From: Gonatopus flavifemur
Taxonomy: Eukaryota; Arthropoda; Insecta; Hymenoptera; Dryinidae
NCBI GenBank assembly: GCA_018340375.1
Contig: JAFFJZ010000012.1
Span: forward strand, 6,944,001-7,008,000
Direction: 5' to 3'
Length of the DNA stretch: 64,000 bases
Shown here: piece after piece, positions 41,345 through 50,565 of the stretch
Layout of the letters: every line of letters starts with the position of its first letter
Position numbering within the stretch: position 1 is the stretch's first letter
Position numbers and translations under genes: made by a program
The notes under the pieces: generated by a model
Database searches by the model: none
The model's input: the letters and a program-made list of their open reading frames with translations, nothing else
Told to the model about the DNA's origin: nothing

Positions 41345-42583
41345 CCTTGAATAAGTTCTCGCTGTTTTTTACGGAATGAAAACTACATTTAAAATATAAG
41401 GAACAAAAACGTTTTATTCAAAGTATTGTCCATCACTAGAGATCACTTTCTTCCATCTTTCTGGCAGTATATGAATTCCACGGTGGAAAAACGACATGTC
41501 TTTTGAGGCTCTCCAAGAATCGACCCATTTTTTAGCTCCGTAAGAATAAAAACGCTGCTCACCTAAGACATGTGCGATCGAACGGAATATCGAAACGTGA
41601 AAATCGAAAGGGGCATTGTCAGGTGAATACGGCGGGTGGGGTAGAAGTTCCGATCGAAGCGTTTCCAGGTAGGTTTTCACTGGTTTTGCAACATCAGGCC
41701 AGGCGTTGTCATGTAACAAAATCACTTTGTCGTGTTTCCTCTCGTATAGCGGCCGTTTTTCTTTTAGGGCTCGACTCAAACGCATCAATTGAAGTCGATA
41801 GCAATCCTCCGTGATAGTCTCATTGGGTTTGAGCAGCTCATAATAAATGACACCTTGCTGATCCCACCAAATACAGAGAAGAAGCTTCGAACCATGGATA
41901 TTTGGTTTTGCGGACGATGTTGATGCATGGCCAGGCTTACCCCATGATTTTTCACGCTTTGGATTATCATAGTGTATCCATTTTTCATCGCCAGTCACGA
42001 TGTTGTTGAAATTTCTGCCGTTGAAGCAGTAGTTTACATGTGACGAAACGCCGTTCGACGTCTCTTGGCTTCAATTCATACGGCACCCAATGTCCTTGCT
42101 TCTGGATCGTTCCTAACATTTTTGAACGTTTTGAAACAGTTGAGTCATCAACTTGTAATTGTTCTCCAAGTTCTGCTAGCGTCTGAGATCGGTCTTCATC
42201 GAGTAATTCCTTCAATTCTCTGTCTCCATATTTTCTTGGTGCGCCAGAACGTTCTTTATCCTCAAGTTCAAATTCATTATTTTTGAAGCGTCGAAACCAG
42301 TCTCTGCATGTCGTATCCGATAGAGCATTGTCACCATGAGTCTCAACAAGAATTCTATGTGATTCAGTTGCAGATTTCTTTTGAATAAAGTAGTGCAATA
42401 AAATTCCCCGCAAATACACTTTAGTTGGCACAAAAGTGGACATTTTCAAAACTAATAAACAATTACTTTGTTCACACTAAAATATGAACTATCATACACT
42501 GAAATTTCAGGTTAGATTCGAAATTTCAAGCATGGAGTATTGTTAGTGCCATCTGTGATGAAACAGCGAGAACTCAGTCAAGG
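41345..42583 (-). mobile_element. Mariner 3, near full length
   Basis: Terminal repeats CCTTGAATAAGTTCTCGCTG (left) and, on the other strand at the right, CCTTGACTGAGTTCTCGCTG. TA follows the right end; the left flank has lost its TA. Length 1.24 kb. Confidence 0.88.
41414..42443 (-). pseudogene. Mariner 3 transposase, one frameshift
   Basis: ATG at 42443. N-terminal helix-turn-helix pair with RDWFRRFKNNEFELEDKER and LGEQLQVDDSTVSKRS, then WVPYELKPRDVERRF. A one-base shift at about 41995 separates this from the catalytic half: IVTGDEKWIHYDNPKR (first Asp), LCIWWDQQGVIYYELLKP, ILLHDNAWPDVAKPV (second Asp), HPPYSPDNAPFDFH (third Asp, with F in place of the usual S before it), and the C-terminal KKWVDSWRASKD, LPERWKKVISSDGQYFE. 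All three acidic residues survive. One of the better preserved mariners here. Confidence 0.9.
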
Positions 42584-42940
42584 TACTAATACCAGGAAAA
42601 AAATATTTTATTTATAGATTCTAAGGCATGGAATTCCATGTCTGTCCTGGAGCGAGACCTGGTTCCTCCAGGGCTACCAGGGCGGTAATGACGCCCCTGG
42701 ATATAAACCAATATAAGATTAACAAATCAAGACAAGGTTGATAAACCTTTCAACGTCGCTTCTCCATTGCCTTAACGAAGACTATCCGTTATTTTTCCTT
42801 CATTTACACGGTTCTCATTTCTTCACTAGTTAGCCACCTCCATTCCACCTAAGTTCTGGATCGAGAATTGATGGTTGTGCCGTAGGGGATAGAACTTTTT
42901 CGAACATATTTAGTACTTATATAGCAGAGACGGACAGCTT
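42584..42940. other. Unassigned intron sequence
   Basis: A short GC-richer patch (42640-42710) with CCAGGGCTACCAGGGCGG. No coding or repeat structure identified. Confidence 0.4.
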
Positions 42941-42999
42941 CAGGGGGGTTCAACTTCATCAGAAATATTCGGTCACGATTTAGTTCAATTGAGAATGTC

Positions 43000-43714
43000 C
43001 CCAAGCAGCAACGGAAGTTCAAAGTATGTACGAAATAGAAACGTTCGTAGAATGTACGAATGAGATACGAAGAACATACGATGAAAGTTCATGGAATGTT
43101 TTAAATATACTTAGAACGTACATAGTACATTCGAAATGTACGATATTCATTCAATCGACGGTCGATTGACGTACCGTCGTATATCCGATTACATACGTTC
43201 GATGAACATGCCAGGGGCCTTCAACTCTATAGGATGACCCCAAGCCACATTTTAATTACGGACAAGTATTCCATCAAGGTGGCGCTTTGATCGTATTTAA
43301 TCGAGGTAACCTCAAAATTATGCTGACCAATTTTGATTTTGAAATATCAATAATATTTCAACAATAAAGTGTGAACAACAATTCTGAAAACAAATTATAT
43401 GTTTTAATATATAATATGGTTTTAGAATTTTGTCATTTTCACACTTTATTCTTGGAATATTATTGATGTTTCAAAATCAGAATAATTTTGAGGTTACCCT
43501 GGTACACGAGGCCACCATATTGATTTCTAGTTCACAACAAAGCACTCAGCTTAGAGGGCGCAGAAATCAGTGCAAATTTATTTTACTCTTATAACGTTGA
43601 GTTGTACCCCCCTGGAACATGCATAGCACTTATGAAACGGACTTTTGGAATGTACATAGAACATATTTCGAATATTCAAAGAACGTTCATAGTATATTCT
43701 GGTGCTACTTGGGT
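43000..43714. repeat. MITE, CCCAAGCAGCA ends, TC duplication proven by the opposite arm
   Basis: Starts CCCAAGCAGCAACGGAAGTT and ends ATTCTGGTGCTACTTGGG, bounded by TC at 42998-42999 and 43715-43716. It is inserted in the left arm of the 42941-43922 palindrome. The right arm keeps the empty sequence (GAATGTCTTCAGTGCG on the complementary strand), where TC is single. The interior is rich in CGTTCGTAGAATGTACGAA words and carries a nested hairpin. Confidence 0.92.
43302..43502. repeat. Nested hairpin, GGTAACCTCAAAATTAT ends
   Basis: GAGGTAACCTCAAAATTATG at the left pairs with AATAATTTTGAGGTTACC at the right; GATTTTGAAATATCAATAAT and AATAAAGTGTGAA also pair with their counterparts. The loop is AT-only around 43390-43410. 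Confidence 0.85.
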
Positions 43715-43922
43715 CTTCAGTGCGAGGGCGTAATGATCGCACCTAACTCGGCGAATGTAAATCATCATCATACAATGATGGATTTTTATTGGGTGATCAA
43801 TCATTGTACGATGATGATTTACATTCGCCGAGTTAGGTGCGATCATTGCGCTCTCGCACTGAAGACATTCTCAATTGAACTAAATCGTGACTGAGTATTT
43901 CTGAGAAAGTTGAATCCCCCTG

Positions 43923-44339
43923 GACAGTCTCAATTACTTTTCATCTTTTTTCATTTTTAAGTAGAGGAGAAGGTCCAAATTTCGACTACCACTTTCTTTT
44001 TCACTTATAACTACTCAACTATCACCATAGAAGTTGTCTGAATAGTACACATATATACCTTGAAAGGTAATACATCGAACCTGTATCCTTAAACATTGTA
44101 AAATTAGAACATTTCTTTTGCACATTGTTTTTTTGCAAAAGTTGTCAATATTTTTGATTTTGAAACTGCGGTTTAAATTTCAACCACCAACTCCAAGATG
44201 TTCGGCAATGAAAGGGAAAGGGGAGAATAATAGTATTTCACTGTACACTGTTGGAAATATCTTTGAATTCAATATATTCTTCATGTACATTCGTGAATGA
44301 AATGTCCAATTATTGGTGATTGGAATGACAATTCATTTA
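43923..44339. other. Unassigned
   Basis: No gene or repeat recognised. Confidence 0.4.
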
Positions 44340-44570
44340 CAAGCAACTGAATCGAAAATTTTTGCTGTATATCTTGAAAATATCTTGAAGATATCATTGG
44401 AAAGACATGTACAAGACACATCCGAGAGACATCTTGAAAATGTCTTTTGAAAGACATGTTAGAGACATATAGACAAGATATCTCACAGACATCTTTTCGA
44501 CATGTCTTGAAGATGGCTTTCAAAAGAGATCTTTGAGATGTATTGCTAGATGTATCTTTGAGATCAAAAG
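44340..44570. repeat. Degenerate AAGACAT/ATGTCTT short-repeat tract
   Basis: AGACATGT, ATCTTGAA, GAGACAT and TTTGAGAT words recur in both orientations over 230 bases, mostly 12-24 bases apart. Appears to be a decayed simple array or fold-back. Confidence 0.6.
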
Positions 44571-44939
44571 TTTTGTGGTTATAAGTACATGATCATATGT
44601 ATCACACTCCAAATGTCACAATCGAATTGCAAAGGCGATGAGTTCGTTCATAATTTGAAAGCTTGAATAATCTACGCAGATAGCAACAAATTTGCAATTC
44701 TGCAGAAAGTACGATTCCGTAACCTTGCAATGCCAGTAATAAGAGTAACGAATTCCCGAATCGCAATATTATATTAGGTGAACAACTTTGCTTCCACCGT
44801 CTACAATACATGGTTGCGTCGGTATGTGGCGGTCGAAATGGGTTAGGTAATGAATGTCACACAGTAAGGTTGGACATGTGTCTTTATAACAACATCATAA
44901 TATTAGTGATTACATCATGAAATTTTTACTCGATTGAAG
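44571..44939. other. Unassigned
   Basis: Nothing recognised. It may contain the decayed left terminus of mariner 4. Confidence 0.35.
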
Positions 44940-46200
44940 ATGTCAGTTTTGGAGCCAAATTCTCGTCATTTGCGGGAAGTTCTGATTTTCTGCTTTCATT
45001 TTAAGAAAACTGCGTCTGAGGCTCATCGAATGCTCTTAAGTACTTACGGTTGGGCTGCTTTGAGTGGAAGAACGTGTCGTGAATGGTTTCAACATTTCAA
45101 GAAGGGTGATTTTAATGTAGAGGACCGAAATGGCCGTGGGAGGGAGAAAAGTTTTGAAGATTCCGAATCGGAGGCATGACTTGATGAGGAATCGTGCCAA
45201 ACGCAAGAAGAATTGCCAGAATCATTGGGAGTAACTCAACAAACCATTTCGAAACGCCTCAGAGCCATGGGAATGATTCAGAAACAGGAGAATTGGGTTC
45301 CGCACGAATTGAAGCCAAGAGATGTTGAACGACGTTTTTTTACTCGCGAACAGCTGCTTCAAAGACAGAATCGAAAGGAGTTTTTACACCGCATTGTAAC
45401 CGGCAACAAGGAATGGGTCCACTACGATAATCCCAAGCGCAGGAAATCTTAGGAAATGCCCGGACATGTCCCCACGGCGACGGGTAAACCAAATATTCAT
45501 GATGTCAAGGTTATGCATTGGTGGGATCAGCTCGGTGTCGTGTATTTGAGCTATCGAAAGCGAGTAGTGCTGCCAGATTCAAGGCATACATCGTTCCTTC
45601 CTTCTCCATCGAGCCACTTTTCTTTCCCTCACCATGCGAATCAAATCGGGCGAGCGAGAGAGAAAGTAAGTTACTTTTTCTCTCGTTCGGCCGACACGAT
45701 TCGCATGGTGGAGGAAGGAGAGTGGCTCGATGGAGAGGGAAGGAACGGTGTATGCCTCGAATCTGGCAGCACTGAAACTGAGTGAAACCATGACAGGGGA
45801 TCGATATCGAACGCAGGTAATGCATTTGAGCCAAGCATTAAAGGAGAAATGGCCACAGTACGAAGAAAGACACGATCAAGTTATCCTCCAATATGATAAT
45901 GCTCTGCCACATGTCTCAAAACCGGTCAAGACATATTTGGAAACACTGAAATGGGAAGTCTTACCCCATCAGTCGTACTCCCCAGACATTGCCCCTTCCC
46001 ACTTCCCTTTATTCCGATCAATGGCACACGGCCTGAGTGATCAGCATTCTCATTCTTATGATGAAGTTATAGAATGGATCGATTCGTGGATCGCCTAAAA
46101 AGATGCATCGGTTTTCTGAGATGGGATCCGACAATTGGCAAAAAATGGGAAGATGAAGTGGCTACCCGCGTGGGAAAAATTAGTATGGCAACGATCGCGG
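44940..46200 (+). pseudogene. Mariner 4 transposase, dead in all three catalytic positions region, twice interrupted
   Basis: ATG at 44940. Same lineage as mariner 3: CREWFQHFKKGDFNVEDRNG, a TGA at ~45178, LGVTQQTISKRLRAMG, WVPHELKPRDVERRF, then IVTGNKEWVHYDNPKRRKS (first Asp is Asn), a TAG, KPNIHDVKVMHWWDQLGVVY. A hairpin element is inserted (45566-45773). It resumes TMTGDRYRTQVMHLSQALKE, ILQYDNALPHVSKP (second Asp kept, His before it lost), QSYSPDIAPSHFPLFRSMAH (third Asp is His), VIEWIDSWIA. A fold-back then replaces the C-terminus from ~46157. No clear terminal repeats remain. Much older than mariner 3. Confidence 0.88.
45566..45773. repeat. Hairpin element inside mariner 4, AGTGCTGCCAGATTC ends
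   Basis: AGTGCTGCCAGATTCAAGGC at the left pairs with CTCGAATCTGGCAGCACT at the right; arms ~95 bases (CATCGAGCCACTTTTC; CACCATGCGAATC). Flanks GAAAGCGAGT (45556-45565) and GAAACTGAGT (45774-45783) agree at 8 of 10 bases and restore the mariner reading order, so they are probably an 8-10-bp target duplication (hAT- or Mutator-like). Confidence 0.85.
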
Positions 46201-46420
46201 AGAGATCTTTTTACAAAGTATGGGGTTTGGGACTGTCCCATACTCTTGAGAGACTGAAAAAAGTATGTTGAGAGTATGGGGGAGTCCCAAACGCCATACT
46301 TTGTAAAAAGACTTTCACCAGATCTTTGCCAAATGAATCCGATATTTTAGTAAGCTTGATGCCAGATTCTGGGCGAGATCGTTGCCATACGAATTTTTTC
46401 CCACACGGGTAGCGATGGCC
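46157..46420. repeat. Fold-back replacing the mariner 4 tail, with inner hairpin
   Basis: TGGCTACCCGCGTGGGAAAA and TAGTATGGCAACGATCGCG pair with CGAGATCGTTGCCATACGAA and TTTTTTCCCACACGGGTAGC. An inner pair around 46208-46310 (TTTTTACAAAGTATGG, TTTGGGACT) is nearly perfect. Confidence 0.85.
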
Positions 46421-46559
46421 CGTACTTTGAATGATGAGTATGTATTTACTTTTAGGGAATAAAGCGTCAGATTTTGCGAGGAAACAGTGGAAGCAAAGAT
46501 GTACACCTAACATATTATACCGGGTGTTTCCCCTGGTGGACCTGAGCGAGTGGAAAGCG

Positions 46560-47530
46560 AGGCAGAAGTGATGATCGCTTTGTGCGGTTTGGCGAGGTTG
46601 AGTCGATGATAGAGTGAGGATAGTAAAATGAGAATTTCTACGCGTTGAGTTGACGTAGGAAGGAAAATGAAAAAAGATCAGGAAATTAGAGACTTTCATC
46701 TATCGATTGAGATATATATGAAGAGAAAAACTCATCCATTAAAGTAGTAATAGAATCGATTGAAGATTTTTTGGAGAAAACTCGGTGCGATCGCACGCTG
46801 AACGTGGAAGGCGGAGTTCGGACGGAGAATGGAGGGAGAAGAAGCGACGCCTATAGAAACTCTCGCTCGGTGATGCTTGATGAGGTTGGGGCGAGGGTAA
46901 AGCATGTGTCTGTGATCACTTGGTGAGGCTGAGACGATGATACAGCGAGGATCAAAGAACTATTGATTTCCAGCTCATTTTTCGACTTTCGTCTTCTTTC
47001 TCTATTCTACACTCGCCTTCGGACGGTGAAGATAACCAAGAATCTATCCATTCAATCCAACTTGAATGCTGAAACTTTTGAAATGAATGATGAACGCCTA
47101 TCATCACCCGGTGACGGGAGAGTGATGAGACTAGGAGGATCAAAGAACCAATGATTTTCATCTAATTTTTCAACCTTCGTATCGTTATTTCCCTGTTTTT
47201 CACTCACCATCGGATGGAGAAAATTGACAAATATCCATTCCTCCATCCAAGATGGATTGCCAAAAACTTCTGAAATCCATGATCAACGCCTATCATCACC
47301 TGGTGGGGCAAGAGCGATGATACAGCGAGGATAAGATAACTATTGATTGTCGGCTGCTTTTTCAACCTTCGTCTCCTTCCCTTCTCCTACACTCGCCTTC
47401 GGACAGTGAAGATTAACAAGCAATTATTCATTCAATCAAACTCGAATGCTGAAACTTTTGAGATGAGTGATCAACGCCTATCATCACCTGGTGAGGGACA
47501 GCGATGAAACAGCGAGGATGCAGAATGAAC
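46560..47530. repeat. Satellite, ~190-bp unit, at least three copies
   Basis: CCTATCATCACC(C/T)GGTG occurs at 47097, 47288 and 47476 (spacing 191 and 188), each preceded by CTGAAACTTTTGA-like sequence and followed by GCGATGAGAC/ATACAGCGAGGAT. Part of the array reappears at 49480-49545 (GATGATCGCTTTGTGCG, GCGATGATAGAGTGAGGATA as at 46570-46625), so the intervening 2 kb looks inserted. Confidence 0.8.
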
Positions 47531-47559
47531 ATGATGAATGATATCTTTGTTTTATATAA

Positions 47560-49050
47560 CAAAATTTTGAAGGAAAAAAAGATTGCTATCCCTTAGATAT
47601 AATGATAACGGGCCAGAAAGCTGGGGTGGAATTACAATCTTCATTAAATCATACAGTTCACAGAATTCTCGAATGTTCCAAATGCGTTATAAATAATACG
47701 TCAAGCAATAATGGTGTACCCTCCGAAATTTCAACCCTCATATGCAAATGGGGTATTGATGGTTCATCTAATCAAAGCAATCACAAGTGAATGTTTGTTG
47801 ACGAGGAAGGGGTTGGAATCGATGACTCCACTGTACTTTTAACAACATCAGTTCCACTTCAACTTGTAACGAAAAATGAAAATCGGATAATGTGGAGAAA
47901 TTATGAGCCATCATCTACCAGATTATTGTCCTCCGCTAAGTCCTCTGCTCCTTCGTGGAACATCAGATAATGTTTTGGCAGGGAAAGCATATATTGAAAA
48001 GCAAATCGCTGAATTGAGTAAGTTGAAATGTGAGGTATCACCGAAGAACTTGGAAGTTGAATTCCAACTGAGCTTGACAATGATTGACGGCAAATGACCA
48101 ATACAATAACTGGAACAGAGTCGACTCAGAGATGTCATTTATGTGATGCTACTTCTAAAGGATTCAATAATATTGACGGAGTATTGAAGAATCCTATTAA
48201 TCAAAAACATCTGTAGTATGAAATATCGTCACTTCATACTTGGATACGAGTTTTCGAATGTTGTTTGTATGTCACATAGAAGCTTGAATTGAAACAATAG
48301 GAAGTGGGGCCTAAGAATCCCAATTATGAAAAGTTTCTGAATATAAAAAGAGGATTTGGGCGCGTTTTAGGGAACAAATGAGTCTCATCATCGAGGAGCC
48401 AAAACAAGGATCGGGTAACTCTAATGAGGGTCACACTGTCCGACGCTTTTTTGAGAAACCTGCAATAAACGCTTCTATCACGGGGCTCGACGAAAAATTG
48501 CTGCAGACGTTACATACAGTTTCGGAGACCCTAAGCTGTGGTCACGACATTGATATTTCGAAAGTTCAACAGTTCTTAGAAAAAACAGCACGCAGATTCG
48601 TTAAGTTATATAGATGGTTTAATATGTCCAGAACAATACATAAAGTGTTAATAAATGGAAAGGATTTGATTAGGAGCTCCATTTTACCAATCGGACAAAT
48701 GTCAGAGGAGGCCCAAGAGACTCCAAATGAAATCGCCAGATCATTCAGAGAGCATTCCGCATTGAAATCTCCTCGATATAGCACGATGCATGATGTGTTC
48801 CATTGACTACTTATTCACTCTGATCCTCCAATTTCAAGTTTGCGAAAAAAGTTTGCCAAACCAATGAAATCTTTATCAGATGACACTGGAAAATTACTCG
48901 GTTCCCCAGAAAGGCCTGTTGAGACCGCGAGAGGAAAGGCGATGATAAAAGAAGATGAAGGGGATGAAGACTTGGCAGAATGGGAGAATAATGATGAAGA
49001 TCAATCATCAGATTGCGAAGATGGGGAATTCATCAATTTTGATGATTAAA
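47560..49050 (+). pseudogene. Transib/RAG1-type transposase remnant
   Basis: The + strand, read across several frame changes and stops, gives a consistent protein order: GVELQSSLNHTVHRILE; CKWGIDGSSNQSNHK (47745-47790); VGIDDSTVLLTTSVPLQLV; IMWRNYEPSSTR; AYIEKQIAEL; VEFQLSLTMIDGK (~48090); QRCHLCDATSKGFNNI (~48125); LHTWIRVFECC; then an intact 142-codon frame (48378-48806) with GSGNSNEGHTVRRFFEKP, ITGLDEKLL, RTIHKVLINGKDLI, ILPIGQMSEEAQETPNEIA and FREHSA. From memory, Transib/RAG1 cores show the same sequence of an Asp in DGS, a second Asp before a CxxC zinc pair, and a Glu in an IG--SE----N---R--R motif. All three acidic positions are visible here. Assignment is by pattern only. Multiple stops and shifts make it a pseudogene. 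Confidence 0.6.
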
Positions 49051-49475
49051 TAGGATTCGACATCGTATTATGTAACATTATACCTAATGATCTATGTATG
49101 TGTCATCAACATTTCAATGGAACAACGAATAATGTATGTCTTTCGAATTCTTTATTCAGGAGCTATGATGATTTGAAGTTGTGGGATTCTGGTCCGCCGG
49201 GGGCAAAAAATTTCAAATCGCTATTAATTTGGATTGAAGAATGATAGGATATGTCAATTTTCATCTAGAGATCCACCGTTCCCTGACTTAGTAAACGGTA
49301 TCAGACTCAAGTATGTATCATACCGTGCTTTCGAGTGATTTGGATTCAGAAAAAAATCTGAAAATGCATATATCTCAGGAACTAAGGCTGAAAAGAGATT
49401 TTTCAATACGGAAAACTATTTCATTTTGATCGCAGAATAACGCCTGCGACATTTTTCCAGTGAATTATGACCCTG
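49051..49475. other. 3' flank of the Transib-like remnant, unassigned
   Basis: No coding region. The right terminus of the remnant should lie here, but I could not identify paired CAC-type ends or a 5-bp duplication. Confidence 0.35.
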
Positions 49476-49557
49476 ACAGACCACGGCGATGATCGCTTTG
49501 TGCGTTTTGGCGAGGTTGAGGCGATGATAGAGTGAGGATAGTATGAATGAGAATTTT

Positions 49558-49806
49558 CCACACAGCACACAATGTCTCACCGATATTCCCAGAATATCAC
49601 AAATGTCTCATTTGGAATATTCTGTTTGAAATATTCCTACGACATTACATGAATATTGTGTGTACAATATTTTGTATAACATATTCCGACAATCTGGCAC
49701 TTGAAACATTGTATATTCGATATTTTGCAATGTTCTCAGAATGTACGATGAGGAATGTGTGAACTTCGTCGCAAATGAAATATTGTGAGGATATTCTCAT
49801 AGTAAT
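49558..49806. repeat. Element of the CCACACAGCAC family
   Basis: Starts CCACACAGCACACAATGTCTC and continues with the same ATATTCC/GGAATATT words that fill the left part of the tRNA-module elements at 16085 and 23774. No tRNA module and no clear right end. Confidence 0.6.
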
Positions 49807-50565
49807 ATCCTTTACTTAACCCATTAATGCCCATTCTGAAACTGCTTGATCTACGGAAAGAGTAACTATTGGGAATAGAATATCTAGTTGGAAGATGAAC
49901 ATCAGCATATAAAAAAATTTTGTACTATTTGTTTGAACAATTATTGTTTCAACAATTTGTTGGAAATATCGATTGACGTGAACAAAAACCCCGGGATCGT
50001 ATTCTACAGAAAATTCCATGCAAGAAACGATAGTTCGGAAAATTTTTAGCCATCGCAATTATTGTAAATGAAAATTATAAACAATTTTTAATTTTTCATA
50101 CACGTTGGCGTCCACGTCGAAACTACTCGGCTCACGGAAGAAGTAATAGTAAAGTAATAGTAGAATAAGTAAAGTAGTAAGGAAACAATTTTTCCTACCA
50201 TTTGTTTTAATTATTTTCTAAAAAATTTGTGGAAAATATCAATTCACGTTGTGAAAATCCCGAAATCTTATTCTACGAAAAATTTCATGCAAGAATCGGT
50301 GGTTCGGAAGATTCTTGGCCATCGCGATTGTTGTGAATAAAAAGTATAAACAGTTTCGAATCCTTCATCATCGTTTGCGCCCACAGCGGAAGTTCTTAGT
50401 TCATAGGAAAAGTAACTAGTTGAGTCAGGATATTTCACTGGATGGTGGAATTGATTGAACGAGGAAATATCATATGATACGAGGAGATCAAAATATGACT
50501 GATTGTGTTGAGAATAATTGTAAGTGAAAAAGGGCTCAATCTAATTTTTTATGTATAACAATTGC

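Larger units (their letters stand above)
42941..43922. repeat. Outer fold-back, CAGGGGGATTCAAC ends
   Basis: The left arm 42941-42999 (GGTTCAACTTCATCAGAAAT, GATTTAGTTCAATTGAGAAT) pairs with 43868-43922, and after an insertion the arm resumes at 43715-43790 (TTCAGTGCGAGGGCGTAATG, GATCGCACCTAACTCGGCGA, ATGTAAATCATCATC) pairing with 43795-43866. Uninterrupted it would be a ~265-bp hairpin with ~120-bp arms. Confidence 0.88.

Noticed and set aside
47560..49050. Intact domesticated RAG1-like host gene
   Set aside because: Multiple stops and frame changes before the intact 142-codon stretch, no splice sites to bridge them; satellite DNA on both sides.
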